A DNA stretch of 64,000 nt from Collinsella sp. MSK.8.10 (GTDB lineage Bacteria > Actinomycetota > Coriobacteriia > Coriobacteriales > Coriobacteriaceae), in the NCBI RefSeq assembly GCF_019041915.1, contig NZ_JAHPYF010000004.1, positions 62,001 to 126,000 on the forward strand. The letters are read 5' to 3'. Both the position numbers and the translations under genes were made by a program. This document shows positions 50,738 through 59,502 of the stretch, in pieces. The notes below the pieces were generated by a model. It worked only from the letters and a program-made list of their open reading frames with translations, was not told the DNA's origin and did not search any database. Each line of letters opens with the position of its first letter. Within the stretch, counting starts at the first letter, position 1.

Positions 50738-51778
50738 CTACCTCACCCGCTTCTTCAGCATGAGCGCGATAACCACCGGCGCACCGAAGATGGCGGTGAC
50801 GGCGCTGATGGAAAGCTCGACGGGAGAGAACAGCGTGCGCGCGATCAAATCGCAACCCGCGCAGAAGATGGCGCCTCCCAAGAAGCACGCAGGAATCACG
50901 CGGATGGGCTTCGACGACTTCAGCGCCGACTTCACGAGATGCGGAACCGCGATGCCTACGAACGACACCGGACCAGCGAACGCGGTCACGCAGGCGGAGA
51001 GCATGCTCGCTAGAAGGACGAGCACCACGCGGAAGCGTGCGACGTTCACGCCGACGCTTTTCGCGTAGGCTTCTCCCAGCTGGAAGGCGGAAAGGGGCTT
51101 CGATATCGCGAATACGCATGCGCTCACGGTGATCACCACGACCGCGATGACCGCGATGTCGTCCCAGCTCGAACCCGAGAAGCTACCCAAAGACCAGTTG
51201 TGCAGGTTCACGATGGACTGGTCGTCGGCGAAGGCGATGAGAAAGTTCGTCGCCGCCGAGCAGATGTATCCCACCATGACGCCCGCCACGATGAGCATGG
51301 CCATGGAACTTATGCGCCGTGCGATGAGGAGCACGAAGCCGATGGTGATAAGCGATCCCAGAAACGCTGCGGCCACCATGGCCGGCGAGGACATGGCCTG
51401 GTTCGCGCCCAGAAGCACGATCATCGTAAGCGCGACGACGAACTTTGCGCCCGAGGAGACGCCCAAGATGAACGGGTCGGCGATGGGGTTGTTGAAAAAC
51501 GTCTGCAGCAGGAACCCGGAGAGCGAAAGTGCCCCGCCGAGAAGCACGGCTGAAAGCACGCGCGGCAGGCGAATCTCCCAGATGACTTGGCTTTCCATGG
51601 AATTGGCCTCGCCGCCCGAAAGGATGCCGGGGATGTGGTCTGCGGGCACAAGCACACTCCCGATGCACAGGTTGGCCCCGACGAGCACGATGAGGGCAAC
51701 AGCGAGCAGCGCCGTCACGACGCGACACCGCGCGGCACGCCCCGATTCGTCGTATGTCATGGAAAGCCGGCTTCTCAT
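50738..51778 (-). CDS. FecCD/BtuC-type ABC permease
   Basis: 346 residues, about ten membrane helices. Family marks: WEIRLPRVLSAVLLGGALSL near the N-terminus, FILGVSSGA, and GPVSFVGIAVPHLVKSAL, the loop contacting the ATPase. ATG 51778 begins the usual N-terminus (MRSRLSM...); the frame extends upstream to an in-frame TTG overlapping the binding-protein stop. Forms an importer with the neighbouring ATPase and binding protein. Confidence 0.93.
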   Translation of the reverse strand: MRSRLSMTYDESGRAARCRVVTALLAVALIVLVGANLCIGSVLVPADHIPGILSGGEANSMESQVIWEIRLPRVLSAVLLGGALSLSGFLLQTFFNNPIADPFILGVSSGAKFVVALTMIVLLGANQAMSSPAMVAAAFLGSLITIGFVLLIARRISSMAMLIVAGVMVGYICSAATNFLIAFADDQSIVNLHNWSLGSFSGSSWDDIAVIAVVVITVSACVFAISKPLSAFQLGEAYAKSVGVNVARFRVVLVLLASMLSACVTAFAGPVSFVGIAVPHLVKSALKSSKPIRVIPACFLGGAIFCAGCDLIARTLFSPVELSISAVTAIFGAPVVIALMLKKRVR

Positions 51779-51782
51779 GACG

Positions 51783-53354
51783 CTAGCCAAGCTTCCTCAG
51801 ATAATGGAAGTCGCTCGCGTCATCGCCGGTGAACGCCCCGTGCAGCTCGTCGATAATGTCGGCGGTAGAAGTCATCTGCTGGTACATGTCGGCGCATGTG
51901 ACCCAGACGTTGCCGTTCTTCACGGCTTTGAACTGCGACAATAGCGCGCTTTTGCTTACGAAGTCGTTCAAGGTGGCAACCGATTCGTCGATGGTGCCGT
52001 TGTAGACGATGATGTCGGCATCCTTCGCCGTCTCGTAGAAGCGCTCCATTTCGAGCGTTACTGACGAACCTGACGTCGACGCCGTCTGCGCGTCATCGAG
52101 CGCGTAGTTGCCGCCTGCAAGCTCGATCATCTGCGCCACGTAGTCGCCCGCCCGCCGCGTGACGGCGGCCCCGTTCGAGTTAATGTAGAAATACGCCACG
52201 GTTTTACCTGACGACGCGAGCCCCGACGTTTGCTCGACGCGGGCCTTCTGCTCGTTGAACAGGTGTGCGGCCTCGTCTTCCTTGTCGAACAGGACGCCGA
52301 AAAGCTTAATCCACTCGACGCGCCCGAGTGCTTCGGGCTCGCTCGACGACTGTTCGGTGAGCACGACGAGCCCGAGCTTCTGCAGCTTTTCCTTCACATC
52401 GGGCGTGTGGTTGATCATGGTGTTCTCGATGGCGAGCGTGCAGCCCGAGGCCGATATTCGCTCGTAGTCGGGCGCGCTGTACTTGCCGCCGTAGGCGATC
52501 GCCCCACTTTCGAGCGCGCTTTTGAAGCCCGCGACCGAGCAATCGTCGGCCTTCGTGCCCGACATGAGGATGTTGTCGTTCGCATCGAGCGCGTCGACCA
52601 GGCACATCGTCGCCGACGACACGAGGTACACCTTGTTGGCGGGACGCCTTATTACCGCGATGTCGGAGCTCAACCCATCAGGTACCTTCGCATCTTGCGG
52701 TACCACGAGGAAGCGCTCCCCGTTCGAAATGCAAATAAGCCGCAGGCCGCCTTCGAACTCGTCGACAGTGAAGTGCTTGGCGTATTCTAGCTGAAGCGTC
52801 CCCGTCGGCTCCCAGCCGCAGCCCAAATCTGCGTTGTGGAAGTCGGCCGCGGCGCTTGAAGCCGTTCCCGCAGGGGAGCCGCCGCTTGCATCGTCGCCCG
52901 ATTTCTCCTTCATGGTGGATGAGTCGAAGTGGATCGTGTAGTCGATGGTGTGCGGCGTCGACATGGCGACGGTCTCGGCCGACACGGCCATGTCCTCGTC
53001 GAGCGTGACGGGTATCTCGAACGTGGAGCTGCCGTCGTCGTTTACGGGCGCGTAGTCCACGCCGTTGACGGTCATCTTGTCGTAGTTCGAACTCGACCAG
53101 GTGATGGTCGCGGTGTAGGTGTCGCCATCCTTCACAATTGTGGTGGGTGAGGCGATGCTTGCGCGCCCTGACCCGCCGGAAAGCGAGACGCTCACAGTGT
53201 ATTCCTGAGAGCCTGCCGTGCCACCGGTCGCGTTCGGGCTCGCACTGCACCCCGCGAAAGGAAGCGCGAGCAGGGCGACGAGAATGCAGGCGATCACGCG
53301 CACCGCGATGCTGCGACGCTTCCTGCTTTCCCCCTTGGGAAGAATCGACCGCAT
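51783..53354 (-). CDS. Lipoprotein binding protein with N-terminal NEAT-like domain
   Basis: 523 residues, much longer than BtuF (about 250-330). Lipobox LPFAGC places the lipidated Cys at about 36. Residues about 50-145 form a beta-rich module with SPTTIVKDGDTYTATITW, an S-x3-Y (SSSNY), and a closing HTIDYTIHFDS, resembling a heme-binding NEAT domain and the small lipoprotein encoded next. From about 170 on is a FecB/BtuF-type binding fold (IENTMINHTPDVKEKLQKLG; RVEWIKLFGVLFDKEDEA). Ligand presumably a corrinoid or other tetrapyrrole; the NEAT match is by eye. Confidence 0.8.
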   Translation of the reverse strand: MRSILPKGESRKRRSIAVRVIACILVALLALPFAGCSASPNATGGTAGSQEYTVSVSLSGGSGRASIASPTTIVKDGDTYTATITWSSSNYDKMTVNGVDYAPVNDDGSSTFEIPVTLDEDMAVSAETVAMSTPHTIDYTIHFDSSTMKEKSGDDASGGSPAGTASSAAADFHNADLGCGWEPTGTLQLEYAKHFTVDEFEGGLRLICISNGERFLVVPQDAKVPDGLSSDIAVIRRPANKVYLVSSATMCLVDALDANDNILMSGTKADDCSVAGFKSALESGAIAYGGKYSAPDYERISASGCTLAIENTMINHTPDVKEKLQKLGLVVLTEQSSSEPEALGRVEWIKLFGVLFDKEDEAAHLFNEQKARVEQTSGLASSGKTVAYFYINSNGAAVTRRAGDYVAQMIELAGGNYALDDAQTASTSGSSVTLEMERFYETAKDADIIVYNGTIDESVATLNDFVSKSALLSQFKAVKNGNVWVTCADMYQQMTSTADIIDELHGAFTGDDASDFHYLRKLG

Positions 53355-53358
53355 GGTG

Positions 53359-53892
53359 TTACTTCAGTGCGTCGGCGCGCAGATCGACGCCGGCGGATTT
53401 GAACACGAGCGTGCGGTCGTACCACCGCTCTTTTCTAATACTCCACGCGGCACAGGCGGTGTCCTCGTCGAGCGCTTCGACGGGCACGTCGTAGGTGTAC
53501 TTGCCTTCCGCGTTTTCCGCATAGGGGATGAAGTCGGCCTCGCTCGCGGCGGCAGCCTCGTCGCCCGTGCCCATGAAGAGCTTGCCGTAGCCCGTGCCGG
53601 AAAGTGTCATCACGCAGTGCATGGAGCCGTTTTCCACGATGAGCTGGGCGTCCACAATCCTGAACATGCTCGAGCTGGAATCTACGGTGATCGGATAGGT
53701 GCCGTCGGCCACCTTGTCGGCGGTGATGGGGGCAGCGCTTGCGCCCTCGGGCGCATCGGCCACCTGTTCGGTCTTTTCCTGGGAATCGGCATCGCTTGCC
53801 TTTGCGCTGTCGATTGAATTTCCGCCGCAGCCGGCGAGCGAGAACGCGAAAAGCGCCGCCGACAGGGCGAAGGCGAGGGTTTTCTTCAACAT
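53359..53892 (-). CDS. Small lipoprotein with NEAT-like domain
   Basis: 177 residues. Signal peptide with lipobox SLAGC (Cys about 22), a Ser/Ala/Asp-rich spacer to about 60, then one beta-rich domain: DAQLIVENGSMHCVMTLSGT, an S-x3-Y (SGTGY), DVPVEALDEDTACAAW and WYDRTLVFKS. The pattern parallels the N-terminal module of the next gene's binding protein, so both likely hold the same ligand at the cell surface. No close family is recognised with certainty. ATG 53892 is chosen because the signal peptide starts there. Confidence 0.7.
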   Translation of the reverse strand: MLKKTLAFALSAALFAFSLAGCGGNSIDSAKASDADSQEKTEQVADAPEGASAAPITADKVADGTYPITVDSSSSMFRIVDAQLIVENGSMHCVMTLSGTGYGKLFMGTGDEAAAASEADFIPYAENAEGKYTYDVPVEALDEDTACAAWSIRKERWYDRTLVFKSAGVDLRADALK

Positions 53893-54036
53893 GGAGGGGT
53901 TCCTTTCAATCGCTTCGACCGCCCGCGCCGTGCGGTGGGCGGGCGGGATGCGAATGCAACGGGCATGCGCCGTCAGTCGGGGAAGGCGCATGCCCGTTGC
54001 ACGGGGACGCGACCGGCGCCCCCGTGCGCGGCGAGT

Positions 54037-54963
54037 TTACAGCTTGGCGATGGCGTCGTCCACGTGCGAGACGTAGATGTCGTCGACCGCGACGTTCTGT
54101 CCCAGACCCTGGAGCAGGCACGTCACTTCGAAGCCGGCGGCCACGAACTTCGCAGCCCAGCTGTCGGGGTCGGTCTCGTCTGCCATGTCGTTGTTCGCGT
54201 GGTCGCCCGCGACCACCATGAACGGCGCGAGCACGGCCTTCTTGTAGCCTGCGGCGCTCGCGGCGGCGATAACATCCTCGCAGGTCGGTTCAGCCTCGAC
54301 GGTGCCGACGAAGAACTGCGTCAAGCCCTCGTTCTTAAACACTTCCTGCATCTTGGCATAGTCGGCGTTGGAATCGGCTTCGGTGCCGTGGCCCATGAGG
54401 CACAGCGCCGTCTTGCCGTCGTCGAAGGACGCCATGTTCTCCTTTATGGCTGCGGCCACCTTCTTGTAGTCGTCGTCGGAGGTGAGCAGCGGGTCGCCGA
54501 GCGAGATTTTGTCGAACTTGTCGGCGTACTTGTCGAGCTCGTCTTTCACGTCGGTGTATTCCAGGCCACCCATGAGATGCGTCGGCTGCACGACGATTTC
54601 CTTCACGCCGTCTTCCACGCAGCGGTCGAGCGCCTCGGTCATGTTGTCGATCGTGATGCCGTCGCGCTTCTTCAGCTTGTCGATGATGATCTGCGCGGTG
54701 AAGGCGCGGCGGATGTCGTAGTCCTGCCAGTACTTCTCGCGGATAGCGTCTTCGATGGCGCCGATGGTGATGTGGCGCGAGTCGTTGTAGCTCGTGCCGA
54801 AGCTCGTGACGAGGATGACCGGCTTCACGGCCTTCTCCTTTTCACTCGATTTCTCGGAACTCGCGGAGGTGTTGGAGCAGCCCGCGAGCGCGACTCCGGC
54901 GAGCGCGACGGCTCCGGTTGCTGCGGCGCCCATGAAGCCGCGGCGTGACATCTGGTCGGACAT
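54037..54963 (-). CDS. cbiK: Exported CbiK-type (cobalto)chelatase lipoprotein
   Basis: 308 residues. The N-terminus carries a twin-arginine signal (SRRGFMGAAATG) that ends in a lipobox (LAGC), so the enzyme should be folded inside and anchored outside. The mature part matches CbiK chelatases: VTSFGTSYNDSR, QPTHLMGGLEY, the active-site His in LCLMGHGTEADSNADY and a second metal His in VVAGDHANNDM. Classical CbiK inserts Co2+ into sirohydrochlorin in the cytoplasm; an exported form must act on an external or surface-bound tetrapyrrole. First gene of the riboswitch-controlled operon. Confidence 0.88.
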   Translation of the reverse strand: MSDQMSRRGFMGAAATGAVALAGVALAGCSNTSASSEKSSEKEKAVKPVILVTSFGTSYNDSRHITIGAIEDAIREKYWQDYDIRRAFTAQIIIDKLKKRDGITIDNMTEALDRCVEDGVKEIVVQPTHLMGGLEYTDVKDELDKYADKFDKISLGDPLLTSDDDYKKVAAAIKENMASFDDGKTALCLMGHGTEADSNADYAKMQEVFKNEGLTQFFVGTVEAEPTCEDVIAAASAAGYKKAVLAPFMVVAGDHANNDMADETDPDSWAAKFVAAGFEVTCLLQGLGQNVAVDDIYVSHVDDAIAKL

Positions 54964-55014
54964 GGTTTTTCCTTTCCTCGGTTTGCCGGTCCACCGGCGA
55001 CAGTTGCTTGTCGG

Positions 55015-55050
55015 CACAAGCGAAAGAAAAGCGCACCCCTCGGGGTTCAC
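55015..55050 (-). terminator. Possible expression-platform terminator downstream of the riboswitch
   Basis: On the minus strand CCCC-GA-GGGG with flanking complementarity (55035-55046) is followed by TGCGCTTTTCTTT. Short but well placed between riboswitch and cbiK. Confidence 0.5.
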
Positions 55051-55074
55051 AAGGAGCTAACGCCACGGCGATGC

Positions 55075-55225
55075 CGTGAGGAAAAGGCGAAGCAGTCTGG
55101 CTTGGGGCGCGAGGCGGTTCGCCCGTGCGTCCTATACAGTAATGTCCCTTGCCCAGGATTCCCACCTGGTTCCCTCCGCAAGCCAGCGCGGGCTGTGCGG
55201 GCGCCGCGCCGGTCATTTCCTTTTA
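55075..55225 (-). ncRNA. Cobalamin riboswitch controlling the cbiK-ABC operon
   Basis: On the minus strand the aptamer core reads GGGAACCAGGTGGGAATCC, then GGGACATTACTGTA (a B12-box variant), then AAGCCAGACTGC near 55092-55103, in the order and spacing of the cobalamin aptamer. It lies about 110 nt before the cbiK start, so high adenosylcobalamin should reduce expression of the exported chelatase and importer. No equivalent was found in front of the divergent biosynthetic operon. Confidence 0.88.
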
Positions 55226-55421
55226 TCCGATTGTCATATGCTCGTTGCCGAATCTTTTACTATGATAGTGGGCACTTGTGAACGTGTCAAAGCCAGGGCG
55301 GGCGGCATTGCGCCTCCTGCCTGCGTATTTGCGCCGATTGCCGCCGCAGGCGCCGTGTTTTGCCCGCTGCGCGAATGGCGGCGTAAACGGTTGCGATGAG
55401 AAACGGGAAGGGAAGGCTCGG

Positions 55422-56213
55422 ATGATTCATATCGTTGGCGCAGGCTCGGGCGCCGCCGACCTTATCACGCTGCGCGGGGCGCGCCTTCTGCGCGCGGCCG
55501 ACGTGGTCGTTTGGGCGGGAAGCCTTGTGAACCCCGAGCTGCTCGCTGAGTGCAAGGAATCCTGCATCGTCTACGACAGCGCGCACATGACCTTGGAGGA
55601 AGTGCTCGACGTGATGTGCGCGGCAGATGCGCGGGGCGAGGAAGTGGTGCGCCTGCACACGGGCGACCCGTGCCTGTACGGCGCCATCCAGGAGCAGATG
55701 GACGCGCTCGACGCGCGCGGCGTGGACTACGAGGTGGTGCCCGGCGTGTCGAGCTTTTGCGGTGCCGCGGCGGCGCTTCGCCAGGAATACACGCTGCCGG
55801 GAATCAGCCAGTCGGTCGTGATCACGCGGCTTTCCGGACGTACCCCCATGCCCGCGGGCGAGGGCATGCGCACCATGGCGGAAAGCGGCTCGACTATGGT
55901 CATCTTCCTGAGCTCGGGTATGCTCGCCGAGCTTTCCGCCGAGCTTTTGGCCGCGGGCCGCAGCTCCGACGAGCCGGCGGCGCTCGTGTACAAGGCGACC
56001 TGGCCTGAGGAGCGCGTGGTGCGCTGCACAGTGGGCACGCTCGCCGATGCGGGCGCGCGAGAGGGCATCGACCGCACGGCGCTCGTGGTGGTGGGCCGCG
56101 TACTCGGAGCTCGCGGCGGGCTTGCGCACGACGGCGTGCAAGCGGAGTCGTACGAGCGCAGCAAGCTTTACGACCCTTCGTTTGCCACGGGGTATCGGAA
56201 GGCGAGCAGCTAG
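55422..56213 (+). CDS. cbiF: Cobalt-precorrin-4 C11-methyltransferase
   Basis: 263 residues. SAM-dependent methylation at C11 in the anaerobic corrin pathway. Tetrapyrrole methylase fold: IHIVGAGSGAADLITLRGAR, LHTGDPCLYGA, YEVVPGVSSFCGAAAAL, and GRTPMPAGE, the CbiF/CobM-specific loop. GGAAGG precedes ATG 55422; the 144-nt open extension upstream lacks a ribosome site. First gene of the plus-strand cobalamin operon. Confidence 0.94.
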   Translation: MIHIVGAGSGAADLITLRGARLLRAADVVVWAGSLVNPELLAECKESCIVYDSAHMTLEEVLDVMCAADARGEEVVRLHTGDPCLYGAIQEQMDALDARGVDYEVVPGVSSFCGAAAALRQEYTLPGISQSVVITRLSGRTPMPAGEGMRTMAESGSTMVIFLSSGMLAELSAELLAAGRSSDEPAALVYKATWPEERVVRCTVGTLADAGAREGIDRTALVVVGRVLGARGGLAHDGVQAESYERSKLYDPSFATGYRKASS

Positions 56214-56214
56214 C

Positions 56215-57399
56215 GTGGCCTTCGAGCACTACATATATACCGGGACGACCCGCCTGCGCTGCGGCTACACGACGGGGAGCTGTGCCGCGCTCGCGGCGAA
56301 GGCCGCCTGCGAGATGCTCTTGTCACGAAAGCCCGCCGGCCGCGTGTCGATCGTCACGCCCGGCGGGCTGCCCGTCGAGACGGACGTGGTCGACGCATTT
56401 ATCGGCGAGGGGTGCGCCCAGTGTGCCGTGCGAAAGGACGCAGGCGACGATGCCGATGTGACCGACGGCGTGCTCGTGTACGCGCGCGTGGAACATGCGG
56501 GGTCGGGCACCGGCGCTGCGGGCAGCAAGGACGTGCCCACGCGCGAATCGGAAGTTTCCGTCGATGGCGGCGTGGGCGTGGGGCGCGTGACGTTGCCCGG
56601 GCTCGAGCAGCCGGTGGGGTCGGCCGCCATCAACGCGACGCCGCGCGCGATGATCACTTCGGCGGTGCGCGAGGTGTGCGCCGCGCACGGCTTTTCTGGA
56701 AATATTGCTGTGACGATTTCGGTACCCGAGGGCGTTTCCCTTGCCGAAAAGACCTTCAATCCGCACCTGGGGATAGAGGGCGGCATCTCCATCCTGGGCA
56801 CGACGGGCATCGTCGAGCCGCGCAGCCTCGCTGCCTTGCGCGACAGCATCGAGCTCGAGATCCGGCAGCATGCGGCTATGGGGCGGCGCGGAGTTGTGCT
56901 CACGCCCGGCAACTACGGCGGGCAGTTCATCTCGGGGCATTTCCACCTAAACGGTGCGCCGGTGGTCTTCATCTCCAACTTTGTGGGCGATGCGATTGAT
57001 TGCTGCGTTCGCGAGGGATTCACCAATGTCCTTCTTGTGGGACACATCGGCAAGCTGGTGAAGGTCGCGGGCGGCATCATGGACACCCATTCGCGTACCG
57101 CCGACTGCCGCGCGGAGATTCTGGCCGCCCACGCGGCCTTGGCCGGCGCGGGCGCGAAGACTGTGCGCGAGATCATGTCGTCGGTCACGACCACGGCGGC
57201 GCTCGAGGTAATCGAGGCCGCCGGCGTGGGGGACGCTGCACGCGCCTCGCTCGCTGCGGCAATCGAGGACAGGTTGCGCCGTCGCGCGGCGGGCGCATGC
57301 GACATCGCCGCGGTCGTGTTCGACGCCGAGCGCCGCGAGCTTTTCCGCACGTCGGGCGCCGATGCAGTTATCGGGGAATTGGGGGCGACGTATGAGTAA
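56215..57399 (+). CDS. cbiD: Cobalt-precorrin-5B C1-methyltransferase
   Basis: 394 residues. Methylates C1 in the anaerobic pathway. CbiD signatures: LRCGYTTGSCAALAAKA at the N-terminus, EKTFNPHLGIEGGISILGTT, and HIGKLVKVAGGIMDTHSRTA. Length is normal (about 360-400). Starts at GTG 56215, one base after the cbiF stop. Its last codons overlap the start of the cbiL remnant (ATGAGTAA). Confidence 0.95.
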   Translation: MAFEHYIYTGTTRLRCGYTTGSCAALAAKAACEMLLSRKPAGRVSIVTPGGLPVETDVVDAFIGEGCAQCAVRKDAGDDADVTDGVLVYARVEHAGSGTGAAGSKDVPTRESEVSVDGGVGVGRVTLPGLEQPVGSAAINATPRAMITSAVREVCAAHGFSGNIAVTISVPEGVSLAEKTFNPHLGIEGGISILGTTGIVEPRSLAALRDSIELEIRQHAAMGRRGVVLTPGNYGGQFISGHFHLNGAPVVFISNFVGDAIDCCVREGFTNVLLVGHIGKLVKVAGGIMDTHSRTADCRAEILAAHAALAGAGAKTVREIMSSVTTTAALEVIEAAGVGDAARASLAAAIEDRLRRRAAGACDIAAVVFDAERRELFRTSGADAVIGELGATYE

Positions 57400-57625
57400 A
57401 GGCGTTCTGTACGGGGTGCGTCGCGCAATCGGCTGGTCGGGGACGAAGGTGGTCATGAAGGCGCGCCGCTCGCTTGCGGACACGAAGCGCATCCTTTGCG
57501 AGGAGGGCGCCTTCGACGGCGCCGAGCTCGTAGAGGATTGTGGGCTTCCGGGTGAGCGCGTGTACCGCTCGCTCGACGATGTGCCCGATCGGGGCAGCTA
57601 CTTCTCGACGATGGTGGTGCGCTAG
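57392..57625 (+). pseudogene. cbiL: cbiL remnant: internal in-frame deletion of cobalt-factor II C20-methyltransferase
   Basis: 77 codons. The first nine residues (MSKGVLYGV) match the start of CbiL/CobI enzymes, which normally continue with GPGDP. Here they run straight into what looks like the C-terminal end: KVVMKARRSL, then GLPGERVYRSLDDVP and YFSTMVVR, the usual last motif. Some 150 or more residues, including the SAM and substrate sites, are missing. Frame, start overlap with cbiD and stop next to cbiG are kept, so this is a deletion within an operon gene. It cannot be an active methyltransferase. Confidence 0.78.
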
Positions 57626-58759
57626 ATGAGGGTTTCCTGCATAGCGTTCACCGAGAGGGGATATGCGTTTGCGGAGCGCGCCGCACGCGCGCTTTCCGAT
57701 TGCGCGCAGACAGGTGAAGATGACCCTGGCTGGGACGTTTCCGTTTCGCGCGGGTTCGGCGAGGGGAAGGCAGACCTGCGCGCATGGACGGCGCTCGCGT
57801 GGGAAGCGTCGGACGCGCTTCTGTTCGTGGGCGCGGCGGGCATCGCCGTGCGGGCGATCGCGCCGCATGTCGCCTCGAAGACAAACGATCCCGCGGTTGT
57901 GGCGATCGATGAGGCGGGGCGCTTTGCTGTCCCGCTTTTGTCGGGGCATTTGGGCGGTGCGAACGAGCTTGCGCAAACTGTGGCACGCGCGGCAGGAGCC
58001 ATCCCCGTCATCACCACGGCGACCGACGTCCGCGGCGTGTGGGCGGTGGATACGTGGGCGCGCTGTGCGGGGCTCGCCGTTTCGAATCCCGAGGCCATCA
58101 AGCGAGTGTCGGCGCGGCTGCTTTCGGGCGGGCGCGTGGCGCTCTATTCCGACATGCCGATTTCGGGACAGCCGCCTGAGGGGGTTGACATTGCGTCCGA
58201 CCGCGCTCGGGCCGATATCGTCGTGTCGCCGTTTGCTGGCGCGAATGCAGGTGCGTCCGTTCGCGCGGCGGAGACAACGGGCAAGGTCGTGCCCGCCGGT
58301 GAGACGGGGAAGCCGGCGGGCGTGCGGGCGCAGGCGCCTGCGCCCGAGCCGCTTCGCCTTGTCGTGCCCTGCATCGTTGCGGGCATTGGGTGCCGTCGCG
58401 GTGCGTGCGCCGAAGCGATCGAGGAGGCGTTTCTTCTCGCGTGCGGGCAGGCGGGTATCTCGCCTTCGGCCGTGCGCGAGGCGGCGACGATCGACGTGAA
58501 GGCGCACGAGGAGGGTCTGCTCGCCTTCTGCCGCGCGCGCAATATCCCGCTCGCGACGTATTCCGCAGAGGAGTTGTCGCAGGTCGAAGGCAGCGTTTCG
58601 CCATCTGATTTCGTGCGCGCGACGGTGGGGGTCGACAACGTGTGCGAGCGCGCGGCGCTCGCGGACGGGGGCAAACTTATCTTCCCGAAGCTCGCTCACG
58701 GCGGCGTGACCGTCGCGTTTTCCAAGGTAACTATCGAACTTTCGTTTAAGGAGCGGTGA
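57626..58759 (+). CDS. cbiG: Cobalt-precorrin-5A hydrolase
   Basis: 377 residues. Opens the delta-lactone ring of cobalt-precorrin-5A, releasing acetaldehyde. N-terminal domain: ALLFVGAAGIAVRAIAPHVA and LLSGHLGGANELA; C-terminal domain: VAGIGCRRGACAEAIEEAF, all CbiG hallmarks. A low-complexity Ala/Gly/Pro linker joins them (about 205-245). The start directly follows the cbiL-remnant stop. The stop overlaps cbiH by one base. Confidence 0.94.
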   Translation: MRVSCIAFTERGYAFAERAARALSDCAQTGEDDPGWDVSVSRGFGEGKADLRAWTALAWEASDALLFVGAAGIAVRAIAPHVASKTNDPAVVAIDEAGRFAVPLLSGHLGGANELAQTVARAAGAIPVITTATDVRGVWAVDTWARCAGLAVSNPEAIKRVSARLLSGGRVALYSDMPISGQPPEGVDIASDRARADIVVSPFAGANAGASVRAAETTGKVVPAGETGKPAGVRAQAPAPEPLRLVVPCIVAGIGCRRGACAEAIEEAFLLACGQAGISPSAVREAATIDVKAHEEGLLAFCRARNIPLATYSAEELSQVEGSVSPSDFVRATVGVDNVCERAALADGGKLIFPKLAHGGVTVAFSKVTIELSFKER

Positions 58760-59502
58760 TGGGAAAGCTCTTCGTGGTGGGGATCGGCCCGGGCGGCCCC
58801 GACGGCATGACGATTGCGGCTCGGCGCGCGCTCGAGACGGCCGACATCGTTGTGGGGTACACGAAATACGTGGAGCTCGCGCTCGCCGCCGTGCCCGACG
58901 CGGCGCATCTCGCGACGCCGATGATGCACGAGGTCGAACGGTGCCGCCTGGCGCTTTCGCGCGCGCAGAGCGGAGAAGCCGTGGCGCTCGTGTGCAGCGG
59001 TGACGCGGGCGTGTATGGCATGGCGAGCCCCGTGCTGGAGCTTGCGGAGGACTACCCCGATGTAGACGTGGAAGTTATCGCCGGGGCCACCGCGGCTCAG
59101 AGCGGGTCGGCGGTGCTCGGCGCCCCGCTTGCCCACGACTTCGCGGTCGTGTCGCTCTCCGACCTTCTCACGCCGTGGGAGGTCATCGAGCGCAGGCTCG
59201 CCGCCGTGGCGAGCGCCGACTTCTGCATCTGTTTGTACAACCCGCGCAGCAGAAAGCGCGCCGACAGGCTCTCGCGCGCGGCAAAGATTATGCTCGAATG
59301 GAAGGCCCCCGACACGCTCTGCGGCTGGGTACGCAACATCGGGCGCGAGGGGCAGCAGTCGGGCATGTGCAGGCTCTCCGAGCTGGGGGAGTTCGACGCC
59401 GACATGTTCACCACCGTGTTCGTCGGCAACGCGGACACGAAGCGCGTGGGCGGCCGTATGGTCACGCCGCGCGGGTATCGGGAGATTCCATGCGAAAGGT
59501 AA
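58759..59502 (+). CDS. cbiH: Cobalt-factor III C17-methyltransferase
   Basis: 247 residues. Ring-contracting methylation at C17. Tetrapyrrole methylase signatures LFVVGIGPGGPDGMTIAARR, LVCSGDAGVYGMA, VEVIAGATAAQSGSA and CICLYNPRSRKRAD are those of CbiH/CobJ. ATG 58759 has AAGGAG 5 nt upstream and overlaps the cbiG stop. No fused CbiG or ferredoxin domain. Overlaps cbiET by 13 nt. Confidence 0.94.
   Translation: MGKLFVVGIGPGGPDGMTIAARRALETADIVVGYTKYVELALAAVPDAAHLATPMMHEVERCRLALSRAQSGEAVALVCSGDAGVYGMASPVLELAEDYPDVDVEVIAGATAAQSGSAVLGAPLAHDFAVVSLSDLLTPWEVIERRLAAVASADFCICLYNPRSRKRADRLSRAAKIMLEWKAPDTLCGWVRNIGREGQQSGMCRLSELGEFDADMFTTVFVGNADTKRVGGRMVTPRGYREIPCER

Noticed and set aside
49784..51013. 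409-residue plus-strand frame opposite the ABC ATPase and permease
   Set aside because: Crosses the junction of two real minus-strand genes; Arg/His-rich translation without motifs.
55226..55421. Possible second cobalamin riboswitch on the plus strand before cbiF
   Set aside because: No B12-box or GGGAA-GGTG core visible; an isolated AGCCAGGGC is not enough.
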